Assembly: GCA_013399015.1 (NCBI GenBank)
Contig: VWZX01008270.1
Span: 544,001 to 608,000 of the forward strand
DNA: 64,000 nucleotides
Source: Galbula dea
Taxonomy: Eukaryota > Chordata > Aves > Piciformes > Galbulidae
Direction: 5' to 3'
A model generated the notes under the pieces. That model made no database searches, was not told where the DNA came from, and worked only from the letters and a program-made list of their open reading frames with translations. Made by a program: the position numbers and the translations under genes. This document shows positions 49,210-61,157 of the stretch, piece after piece. Each line of letters opens with the position of its first letter. Position 1 is the first letter of the stretch.

Positions 49210-52200
49210 ATCATCACCACTGTAATCGTTTAGAGATCCAGCGTCCGCAGTATCACAGTTGCTAGTTACTGAATGCACATCTCAATGTAACCTTCTAGAA
49301 CTTGCCATGCAGCTCCTCTTTCATTCAGTAACTTTTGAGCACTGCATTGGCTCTCTTCACTTCCAGCACCTTCACCATAGATTTGTCATATTGAAATGTT
49401 AGTATTGGCCATTTTAGGGTTAAAATGCATGGTGTTTTTTAATTTTGGCTTAGTAATTAAAGTACTTTTTATGCTTCAGTACTAATATACTCATTTCTTC
49501 ACTTAAATCCTTTAAAAAAATTGTGGACACTGGGAAACATGACAGCAACTGTGAAGTAAAGCAAATCTGCAGCTGCTGACATATTAAGTTTGGGGTAAGA
49601 CTACTGAAAAATCAGTTTCTTCCTTTTTACTTATAATCCTTACAGGAAACAGATTTTATGCTGTCACTTCAAAAAGTAGAAATAATCAACAATATTCAGA
49701 GGGACTAATGTGACAGGAATAAAAAAACCTCCTGTTTTTAGTTCTATTTAGAAATATTGTTCCCAGCACAAAAAAACATGGATCGTGATGGAAAAATAAA
49801 GTTCAAGTAAATAAAAAGTCACAAGCCATGTACTTATGACTAATAATTACAGATTTTGGATACTACCAATGCATCACTGTGGATTTTTTAAAAAATAGGC
49901 ATCTGACAAGCCCCTGCATATCCTAATAGTTCTTCTGTACCACTTACACAAAATATAGGTACAAAATTGAAGATCATTTCCATGGCCTTTGCCTATTGGG
50001 CTTTATGAATATAGGCATTGCATTACTGGTGCTTCAAAGAGCTCTATTTATGCCAGTGTTTAATCAAAATACCCAGTGTCTCGTAGTACTAGCCACAAAG
50101 CATGATTTTGCTCAGAGCTGCTAGCATCATTATCAGAGATATCAGCACATCAGACTACACAGTTAAAAACTTTTAGTATTTGGTACAAAGGGTATTTTAT
50201 TTCTTAATATAAGTGATGTTTTCTACTAAAAAATAAAATATGAGCAAATTTAGAATGTGGAAGAAGAATTTCACATTATTAATTTCTAAAGACACCGCAG
50301 CAAATTAATGATGTCCGAGGTGTTATGTTTCAAAGAGGACTGGTCATTTTAGATACCTTCATTTTAAGGTCCTCCAAGTATATGTCATAAAGACTTTCTT
50401 CAGCATTAGTAGGGTTTTTGAACGTTTCTTAATTCAATGCCCAGCTGAATACCTGTAAGCCTCTCTGGAAGTATTATGCACATATATAACATGTATAACC
50501 TCAGATCAGACAAAACAAGGGAAAATAAATAATAACTGAAAGGTGACCTCCATTCAGCATACTTCTGGCAAAACAGGATTGTATCTTAAAACAGACCTGA
50601 ATTATATGTGAATTCTCTGTATCCTTATTAGACTACGAACCCCTGTGATGAAAAAGACCTTACAACCTTGCTTAACTGAGCATTTCTAGTGTTACATAAT
50701 CATTCTACCCTGAAATCTATTTTTAAAAATAGAGATTAACCTGTTGCAATCTCTCCAGGAAAGGAGATCATGTTCAGAAGAATATTTCCTGGAACTCTGC
50801 TTTTTCCTAGCCTAGGAAGCATCTTCTAAATTCACCTAATGCTGTTAGAGGGAGAATTCCCCCAAATTAACAAACACAGAATCAGTGAAAAGAGATCATT
50901 GCCAAGTAAAACTTTCCAGTTTATCTCCTAAGCCACCACAGTTAATTATTTGGACAACTGAGTCATCAAAAGCTACGTGCCCTTTCACCATTCATCCCAG
51001 ACTGTAATACATTTCAGTCACTGAGTAGAATGTCCTTGTAGAAGCCACATAGTTGAAATCAGATGAATGCCACAGTTCAAAAAGAAAAGCCAATTGGCAG
51101 AGGACAGAAACATGGAGTCATTGGAGGAAACCATTTTTCATGGAACAGTCTATCACTGTTCTCTCTGTCCTGAGCCTCAAGTGAGACCTATAAAACACCT
51201 TCAACATATGAGCCTGGAAACTGAAATGCATTATTATACTGGACAGTAAAAGTTATGGACTGAATAAAGATATTGCACATTCCATTTTTCCCAGTGACAC
51301 TCTGCCAACTACCCCTGAACATTTCATAGGCGTTCACCACCTGCTTCTGTCAGCTCGGTGCAGAAAAATTATCTTCCCACCTCTCCTCTATTAACATCCC
51401 CCTCTTTCACCAACTGCCAACCACCCTTTTCTGTCAAATTGCTTTACTGATTAGCAGAATGAAACTAAACAGAACTGTTTCTAACTAGTAGCTATTTTTC
51501 ACTTTTCTCTTTCTAGTCCACATCTGAACAATGTGTTTCAGTGTCTTGTTTTTCTTCAGGTCAGTGAGTTATCTAACAAGAGACACTCATTTGTTTGTTG
51601 TTGTTTTTTTTAATTTGATTTGTAAATTGTAGTGCTATACGAACACATAGCCTCACAGAACCTTCCTGGACTGATTTAATAATATAACTGCACTTAGATC
51701 TGCCCACAGTAAAAAGTAAATGGGAGATATGACATGAAGTACCATGCAGGAAGTACAGAACTATCTAATTTTCAGTATTTTGACATATCAAAAATTATCT
51801 CTTTCACAAAATATACAGGCATTATGCCTAACTATATCAATTAGCCTGGACTCAGGTGCAAATACAGATAAATACTTGCCATAAAATGCTTCCATTTTAT
51901 TGTTCTGATTGAAGGTCTCAATTTGAAAAAACATACTGAAATGACTGGGAGTTGCAGATACTTAGCAACAGTGAGAATCTGATATTTGTCTATTACAGTT
52001 TTTAGTAATCTTGAGAGCTATTTAACAATGTTTTGAAAGTGACATATCAGATAAGAACAAATAAAATGCCTGCATTCCCATTATAAAAAAATGAAAATAG
52101 TTGTAGCACCAGCTGTCTCCAGACAAAGTCAGATTCAAAGTAATAACTTTCTCTTTGCAGCACCTGTATTCAATTTCTAAGGTACATCTGTCATTTTATT

Positions 52201-52639
52201 TTAACAATCTCTAAACAAGATCAGTTCACAGCCATCTGTGTCTCCCTACCTTGCAAGCAATTCAGGTTGTATCACTTTATAAAATACCATTCAAAGTAAA
52301 GCAAAACAAAACAAAGCAAAATAATTGCAGAAGATTAGAAAAGTTCATTACAGCTTACAATAGATAAGACTATACACTTACAATTGTAAGACTTGTGCAT
52401 TCAAGCGTAGGTGAGTTATGAAGCAACACAGAGCTTGAAGAGGACCAGCAGTTCCCCTTCAGCAGCAGCTCTATTGTGTCAACACAGTTAAACCTGGAAG
52501 AAGTCACATATTTATGACATCTCACGGTGCTCACACACTCGTTCTGTTTAGGCTTTCACTACTATGGAAGAGGTCGAGAAGGTTAATTATAATAAATGCT
52601 TGTACTTCCTGGAATTCCATGTAACTGAAAGCTAGCGCA

Positions 52640-53160
52640 AAGAGTGTAAGAGAGAAGCCCTAAGAGACCACACTGTGAGCCCAGAAAATGCTCTAAGACA
52701 ATATGGAGGTCATATGGCGGGTCCTGGTGTCACTTCTCTTGGCTTGCCACATCATGGAGCAGAGCTGGTATCTCAACCACTCCAGGAACTGCAGCCACTG
52801 AGAGAAGGTTCTGGAGGTACTGCGGCCAATAAATAGGGGCATATACGATTCTATGTGGGTCTATCTACACCAAATACCCCCACACTGGCATGTCTGATGC
52901 TGGGTCCAGGATTCGTGATCTCTCTGTCTCTATCTCCCTCTCTCTTTCTTTTCTCTCTTAAAGTTAAGCAACACAAGGCCTACCTTGATTTCCCATAAAG
53001 CTGCATAGTTTAGGTACATACAATCATGAGAGGACCAACACCTATGGGATATATGTTCTATAAAAATTTCCCATTATGTATGGACCTTGAGTGTTATCTC
53101 ACTTTAATCCACACTGAGGGGATTTACAAATCTTAGTCAAGCCCCCCTCAACCACAGGTG
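52640..53160 (+). mobile_element. Candidate ERV LTR (boundaries uncertain)
   Basis: Seen: about 500 bases much richer in G and C than the flanks. It has a TGTAAGAG start candidate at 52645, a GC-rich middle (GGTCATATGGCGGGTCCTGG, GGTTCTGGAGGTACTGCGGC) and a CCAAT/TATA-like CCAATAAATAGGGGCATATA at about 52826-52845. A leader follows, then an uninterrupted pyrimidine run CTCTCTGTCTCTATCTCCCTCTC-style at 52918-52958. A possible CA end lies at about 53154-53156 in CAACCACAGG, followed by GTGGGATCTGACG, which could be a decayed primer-binding site. Known: U3 promoter, R start and CT-rich U5 in that order are LTR traits. Inference only: I found no target duplication and no retroviral gene. It could instead be a CpG-containing promoter or enhancer. 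Confidence 0.38.
52918..52958. repeat. Pyrimidine (CT)n-rich run
   Basis: About 40 bases of almost pure C and T in CTCT/TCTC pattern, inside the candidate LTR. Confidence 0.85.
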
Positions 53161-56100
53161 GGATCTGACGTAGAGGAATCAGTCTTTCTAAAGCAACGTA
53201 GCAAACAATGAGACTATAGCCATAGGGCTAAAGAGTGTTCCTAAGCAGTACAGGTAAAGCAAAAGCAGAAAATGTGCATACCACAAAGTTGCTTAGGCAT
53301 GATTTCCTAAATTCCCATGTAAGAATAAAAGTTCTCAAAGTCTGTGTATCAAAGCATAATTATTTACCTAAAAATAAATGAATAAGGATGAGCCTCTGAG
53401 TCTCACTGGATATAGACTCATCTTGTACAAATAAAAGTCTGCTTTGATCCAAGTCCTTCACATGTGGTATCAAATCACATCACTCAGAAGAGCAGCAGTT
53501 TGGAAATACAATAATGTGGCATTAGAAGCAGAACTTCTGATGCAGAAATTAGGATCAAGGGAGAGACAGCACATTAATTCAGTATTAAATGGAGCCAATT
53601 TAGGGGAATGAAAACAAAAGGAAACAAAACAAAAAAAAAACCCTCCAGAAAATTATCACAACAGGGTCAAACACTGTGAATTTATTTTGATGCTTGTGTA
53701 CTTAAATAAAGCATTTATTTTTTTCTCCTTTGTAGAACCAAAACTTTGCTATTAGTAAAGTATATGAGTTGTGGTCTAATTATGAAATGATAGACAGAAG
53801 TACAGTTTGCAAAACAGGCAATTTTCAGTTTCAGTTTATGGTTGATTATGAATGTCAGTCAGTCAGAATCTAAAATCACCTAAAGATAAGCAGTTATATA
53901 TAACTTTGTCTGATCTATAAAATGGAGGAAGCTGCATTTAGGGATAAAGTTTTTGCACCAAGGTAAATGCTGAGAGCCAGAAGCCTAAGGATAGACTGTA
54001 AAGATAAGTCCAAATTTTACAGAGTCAGACTGCAAGAACATGGCAGATTCACAGAAACAAAACCTACAGGGACAAAGGACTATGGAAAACACTTAGCAAA
54101 TCAATCAAAGCCAACAGACATGTCAAAGGCAAGAGACTGTGAGAACCTAAGGCACTTAGTGCCAGGTTAATTGCAGTGAAATAGGCAGTAATTTGAAATG
54201 ATGAGTAATGGACAGGTTATAAAAGCATTTCAGTCGTACCCTGGAATGTAATGAAATCATAGACTCTTCCAAGAAGCAGCCAGGAGTGGAGATAGGATAG
54301 GACTGTCTGGCTTACTGGGGGTAATAGACTGTGGTCAAGAACTTCACAAAACAAAAAAGGAAAAAAGCATCTGAGGTTAGAATTCATGCTGCCAGAAAAT
54401 TGGTATCTTGGCTGTTCTTTATGGCAGCAAGTATTTGCGAAGTTAAAGACATGGATATAGGAACCATATCAGAGCAATGTCCTTACACTCAAATCTACTT
54501 CCATGCATATGGACTTCTGATTTTTATTTTTCTCCTTTCACAAAGGCTCTATCTACACTTCCAACATTTAAAGCCGAAAATATATCTTTGCCAGTTCGTT
54601 CACTGTGTCTTACTAGCTAAAAAGAGCTATTCTCAGTCAGTTGACACTGGATCACTGATAATGCTAGTATAAAGGCCACACTATATTACAAAAAACACAT
54701 CAAAAATCAGCATGTGCACTAAAAGTATGCATGGGTGTCAACATTTATTACAAACACGAATTCTTTTCTCTATAAAACTTACTAGTATCAATACTCTTTT
54801 AATTTTAATACCTACTAAGAAAGTCACAGTTTACTTCTCATTTGTTCCCAGAGGAGATTCAAGTTTTTGCTTATGTACTTTGACAGAGAATGCTAGAGCA
54901 AATACAGCCAAGAATGAAGCTGGCAGCATTGGAGAGCTCAGTTTGTGGGAAAACAATTACCTGTTCTTCCACTCATCACCTTGAGGTGAGAAGCACCCTC
55001 TCTAAGTATTCTAGATAATCATTCAACCTTTAAAGTAGCAGCATTGGTTTCAATTCTGGTGCCTAAACAAAGATGTCTAGAGTTATTTGGGGTGTTTAAG
55101 CATACTCAAGGAAGGAAACATTATGCAATGGGAGATATCAAGACCTATGTTTTTCTGAAGTGGCAGCTGGAGGTCAAAAAGAGTATTCCATATCATTATT
55201 TTGAATGGCTCTTGATGACTGTATTTAGGTACTTTAATTAAGCCACCTACAATTTCTTTTTCAGCATGATCACAGATGTTTCAGTTTAGAAACCATCCCA
55301 AAATCATGCATGGCTAAATGTTGAAAAGCCAAATGTTCCAAACCAGAGAAAGCCTGTAGAGAAGACCAGCAAGAAAATGTATGTTTTCTCTACCTATACT
55401 TTCAAGAACAGAAGCCCAGTTTATTAAAATACAAGAAACAGAGCCTCAAAAATTCCCACTTATTATAAATTAATTGATCTATAAACTTTGATTATCCATT
55501 CTGAATTAAATGTTAGGACCTCAGTGTAAACTTCTACTAAGATTAAACCTACAGTTGGATGAGCTCTCTTTGGAGAGATAGTTGGTCATCAGACTGCCCA
55601 TTTTCTACCTTGTATCACTTCACACAGGCATATTTTGTTCAGATGCTCTGAAATTGCTTCTTTCAGAAAACATGGGAGAATTAATTTTCTTGCATGCACT
55701 AGCTGAGCTGTAGTGATATGTGAAGTAGGCAAGGAACCCATTCAAAGTTGTGAAACTATTTATAAGCACTACTTTTGAACTTCCTTAAACAATTAAAGCA
55801 AGACGGCACTTGTAACAGTGCAGAATTTTGTTAGTAATAAAATTTAATCTATTTAAAAACAAAACAACAAAAATACACCAGCTAAAATTAAACTGCAGTA
55901 AAGTTTTTGATACACTTATTTCAAATCAACATAACCTACTACTTATAGAATAGTTTCTCCCTTGGCCATGCATTTTACTGGCTCCTAACATTATAACTTT
56001 CCAAGAAGTTAAAGGGTGTGCATAATGGGCACTTCTTGATTTCTTAACCCACTTCCCCCCATTTTGAAGACAAATCACCCAACCAAGAGTGTAAAATGTG

Positions 56101-59100
56101 GCAGAAGCACTAGCTCCCTCCATTCCCAGAGGCTTCAAAAACTCTCTCAATTTCATGCTTCCTTGCACAACTTTATTTACACTAAAACCATTCTGCTATG
56201 TGCTTCGGAGCAAATACTTGGTCTTGATCTCCTAGCAAATCTTGGCTATATTATCTGAACACTCTGTGAAGCCTTGAGTCTTTACTATAGACTGTGGCTG
56301 ACATATCAGGTGAAATACAAGTGAACTGCATAATGGAAGTTAATGTCCCATCAAATTTGGGTCAACAGGATACAATCAAACACGTGTATATCATCTACTC
56401 AAAGGGTACATGCTTTTCTTCAAGAGAGTATTTAGGTTTTAAGTGGATGCTATGACACAGATATTTGATACACATTGGTGGGGTTCTACTAATGATCTTT
56501 TTGAAATTCTCATTGGTGCTTCACACAGAGTATTTCATCAACTTTTCAGAATAATAATAATTTAATTTTAAAATCTATAATACTTGTGGTTTATCAGCAA
56601 CATTTCTGCAAATAAACATAGCTAAAAATACAACCCCAAATACTTCTGAGGCTGCATTTGACAGGTTTAAATACATGGGCTTAAAAAAACCCCCAACTTT
56701 TGTACATTTTGATAGTGTCTGTAAATTATCAATTCAAACTCAAGCATTTAGCAGTGTCTCAATAAAAAGCCCTCAAGCATGTGCATGAGGAAATAGATTT
56801 CCTTCTTTCTCTTTAACACTCAAAGCTTTAAAGAATTCAGTAAACTCTGCTGAATACCTATCTTTTATGCTGAATATAAAGACTCTTCAAAGCTCTTAGT
56901 GAAATATGTTAACTACTTAGAAACTTTTTAAATGCAAATTGGCATGAAAGACACACAGAAAAGCATTTTTGCTGTGTGTCATTCAAAGTTAAATGTACCT
57001 GCTTCATACCTTCATAGAAGCACATCTATTTCTTACTTCCCTAGAACTATTCTCACAAAAATTTAAATTATAATATGAAAGGGAATACTTGTATTGCACA
57101 GTGTGATGGAAAGGAGTTGGTTAAGTTTCTGACTTGGCTTGTTCTGACCCAGTATCAGCTATTTAATTCAGATGAAAATAACAGTAGAAAATGACAATTG
57201 TGTTACAAAATAGAGCTCACCAATTGTCATTGCTATCTACACAACTACGTTTTCCTAAGTTGCTTGTCTAAATTGAAAATGCTGATGAAATTCAAACTCA
57301 GTCTTCTAAGTACTGAAAAATCATTAGATCTCACACCTATGTAGAGCTACTTGGAATTTCAGATGTCCTACTGCAACCTGTGTTTAAAGGTAGCAACAGC
57401 CCTGAGCTGCCATTCTGTGAAAGGCTGTATGTTCACTTTCAAAGAACCATGTTCACACAGGGTTTACAGTAGACAGTGTATCCTTTCACAAGTGGGTTTT
57501 TTTTCAAACCCCCACTTACTCTCTTGCTTACAACTTCTTTCTGCTGTGATTTTCAGCATCAACTTGTTCAGGTGCTCATCTGTCTTCTATTTCAACCTTT
57601 GGAAATATTTTACATTGAATGACAACACATTTTAACTTTTTTCTTTCCCAGTGAAACTGAGTTTGCTTCACAATGCCTTATTGCCCAAATATCTGGAAAA
57701 TTGATTTCTGGATTCAATACTTGAGGTATTTGAAACTTTGACTCATCGAGTCAGCAAACTAGTTCAGCCTATGCTTATTTGATATGCCTGTCTAAAAGTA
57801 GCAAAACATAAGAACTTGATTCTTTTGTGAAAAATATAGGGTTCACTTAAACAAAACATTTGTGAATTTCAGACAATGTAACTGAATTGACTCAGGAAAA
57901 AAAACCCCAGGGATTTTCTTTTTTAGGTTGAGATGATTTTGTTCTTTGACATTTCCCTAAAATGCTATTTGAAACATATTTAAATGTCCATACTCTTCAC
58001 AAAGTGCTTAATTTTAACGGAAATTTCAATTACAAAGCTATCAATTCTCAGATTCATTAAGAATTTGCAGCAAATATACTATGGATTCAACAGATACATC
58101 CTCTTCTCACCTATTCTGATCTGTCTAATCAACTTTCAGATAAAATGAAAACTATAAACTTAATCAGGACAGGACAGGACCAGAATTATAGCTTTCATCT
58201 TTAAGGAATCCATGCGAGCAATTCTTAAATCATTTTTCTATATCCCATTGATCCCAGGGAGATAAAAGTGCATGCTTAAGAAACAATCACATATGCATTC
58301 TGTCCTAGATCTTTTTGTCCCTAAGCAAGTCAAAACAGCTTTAAGCATCCCCAATGCTGAAAGCCATCTGGATGTCTCTACAAAATATTCTACATCTATA
58401 GATTAAAAAAAAAAAAAAGAAAAAGAAGAGATCATAATATCATCACCATCATTATGACAATGTTGAAAATAATTTCCACTATGATATAATATGAAATTTC
58501 TATTAATTTCAACTTCACTCCTTGTGGAGTGGAAAAATGACCTCTCCCATTGATGAAAGAAAAAATAAAAAGCCCATCAAAACATTAAAGCCAGAAAACT
58601 ATTATAAATGCTTAAAAAAGGTTCTGAAAGTCTTTTTTTTCTGTAAGAAAGTTATTTAATACACTTATTGATCATAATTTCATAGCTAGTGGTTACTTGT
58701 GAGAAAACTTTTAATTTGACAATATTTTAATCCAGATATTACACAGGCAAGTTTATAAAAAATGAATGGATAATATAGTAGTTATTGTTATTCCTAGCAA
58801 GAATATAGTCCTGTATGCTGGTATTTGGTGTGATCTTCCCAGCCCTTTCTTTCAACAGACAAAGCAGAGTCATCCTTTGGCTAGAAAAAAAATGTCTGTA
58901 GAGATATTTTATGGTTAGTTAGAGGAATGTAGGATACGTGAAACGTGAGTTACATGTTACAAATTGTGTTTCTAACATTCTTCCAGATGTCTGTGCACTT
59001 GTGTGTCACAGAAATATTTCCATTTTCTTCTTTGTCATTGTTTCTCACTGTGACACCTCCTGGTTTTAAAACACACATACTGTTATTCAGAAAACAAAAA

Positions 59101-59839
59101 AGAAAAAAATCTTCCATTATTCCTTCCTGTAACTATTTTCACTAAGCACAATTGTACAACTACTTTATCAATGTTGTGTAATTTTGATAATTGAGGATGT
59201 ATCTTGCACCATACAGGACATGTCACATAGAAGTTAACACAAGTGGCCAGAAAATTATCTAATGTTCGTATGTATGTTTGGATAACTATGTTTGGGTAAA
59301 TGAGTCAGTGGACTTGAAGAGCTAATCGGATTACCCTACTGGATAGTTGTAAGAAATGTCAGCATCCACTAATGATTTTTGCTAGATTGCAAACACTCAG
59401 TTCAACTTCTTGGCAACAGGCATCTAGTGTCATTTGAAATACATTGCTAAAAGATCCCTGGCCTCAAACTGTCACACCAGGAGAATGTGGCTCTCCAAAA
59501 TGTCTAGTGTCATATCTTTCCATTGCAATTAAGACAAATTCATGCCTACTGCAACAAGGCTATACCAGAGTACTCATGAAAAAAACCAACATAAAATAAA
59601 GCAGACTCAGTGTCTCTAAAAAGTCTTGTGTCACACCTGCTACTCTGATAGATACACTTTGGGTATTCTTGGTATTCTTCAATGAAACTAGACACTCGTG
59701 TTTACATAACTGATTTGTGCCTTGCTTAATTTTAATGGAAATTCAGGTAGCTAAAGCACAGCTGGTTCTATTGTTGAATAAGATGGTTTTAAACAACTAA
59801 GATAGTTTCCTCAAACATCACAAATTTTTCTAAAAGGAA

Positions 59840-59871
59840 GAAACCAAACCAACCAATCAACCAAACAAAAA
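59840..59871. repeat. (CCAAA/CCAA)n low-complexity tract
   Basis: AAACCAAACCAACCAATCAA CCAAACAAAA: the same motif family as the tracts at 1.17 and 45.7 kb. Confidence 0.75.
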
Positions 59872-61132
59872 TCTCAAAATCCAATCTGCCATTTAAATTT
59901 GCTGGTCCAGCCGAATAACAAACTGACATTGCACATTCCAGATACATTGTCTTTTGCATGCTTTCCAGAAGAATGTTGGCATCATTTCTTTCCAAATTAG
60001 TCTCTAAAAAAAAGTCTAGCCTACAGGCTGACTCAAGTCAAAAATAAACTTCTGAGAGCAGAGAGGAGTTTAGTAAGTTCCATCTTTGAGCTTACAGTCA
60101 CAACAACTGGAGAAAACAGTTTACCTCACACTCTTGAAGAGAAGCAAGGACTAGTAAGGCTTGGTTATGAAACCAAATAATTTTGGTTTAATGAATTGTT
60201 CTGCTCTGTCTTCCTTACTTCCCATAGACTTGTACACATTTCTACTGTATTTCTGCAGTAGAAACTACCTACATAAAATTAATCTTGATGACATCATGTG
60301 GAGCTAGTTAGTCAGAACATTTAAGGAGGATAATGCACTTTAGCCTTAAGGACTCTTAAAATGAGAATCATTTATTCTCTGTTGCCTTCCATGAAATGGA
60401 TTCTTGCTGTTACTAATGTAAAAACCTGCTGCTAAATGTTTTGGCTGTATGTATTAGCCAGCTGGCAGTTCAGTTCCTACTATTGAATTGCCCAGAACTG
60501 AAATAATCAATTTAACTAAGAAAAGTATATTGTGTCGTACCTTTTGGATTTGTGACTGTAATCTCTAATCACCAGGGAGTTTATTTGGATTTGCAATAAT
60601 ACTGGAGTTGGTAATTTATAACAGGAGAACAGGAGATCACTCAGTAGAGCTTATGAAACCTGGGAGTTTTTCAAGAATAAGTTGCAGAACTTTCTATAAT
60701 ATGGATGCTGTTAGCAGCTCACAATTGGCTAAAATATTAATCTGTATTATCTTAATAACCTGAAAGTAAAACCTGTGGATTTGAAAGGTCCCTTTCTAAG
60801 AAGAGGTATACTTTATAATGTCTCTTCATACCTATATAGTTAGAAATAAATCGAAGCTCAGTGCAGTTTATGGAAAGGCTCCCATTGAATATGAAAGGGT
60901 TGGACTTGAGTTCTCAACAAAAAGACTACTTAAACCCAAAGACATTCATTAATGCTGATTTACATGATTTTTCACTGTGTGTTTATTATTTCTGTTACCT
61001 TCTGCTCAGTCCTTGACTTATAATATGCTTCTAAGAAATGCAATATGTCAAGACTACCTGATACTTAAAAATAATAGTCGGGCAAATACCACTATTCAAA
61101 TACATTCATTCATTATTTCATCCAAACTCTTT

Positions 61133-61157
61133 AAAAAAAAAAAAAAAAAAAAAAAAN
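61133..61157. repeat. Poly-A run (24 A) ending in an ambiguous base
   Basis: Twenty-four consecutive A followed by N at 61157, the only ambiguous base I noticed in the window. Homopolymer length is probably uncertain in the assembly. No AATAAA or coding remnant is seen upstream. Confidence 0.9.

Larger units (their letters stand above)
43158..52639. other. Unique non-coding sequence
   Basis: No supported gene. Low-complexity islands: (CAA)n with A runs near 43700-43733, G/T tract 45347-45428, CCAA tract 45690-45748, A/C-rich 48211-48251, (CAAAA)n 52297-52323. Short frames at 45461-45897 take their W/L/V/G-rich residues from the CCAA tract. A 21-bp palindrome lies at 49189-49209. Confidence 0.5.

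Noticed and set aside
54331..54672. 113-codon plus frame with a hydrophobic stretch
   Set aside because: Starts at GTG; the hydrophobic part (FIFLLSQRLYL) is typical of T-rich DNA translated in any frame. No family match from memory and no conserved context.
58432..58465. ATCATCACCATCATT stretch as a second (GAT)n LINE tail
   Set aside because: No zinc-finger or TTCGCGAAGCC-like 3' UTR is present on either side, so it is only a short low-complexity run.
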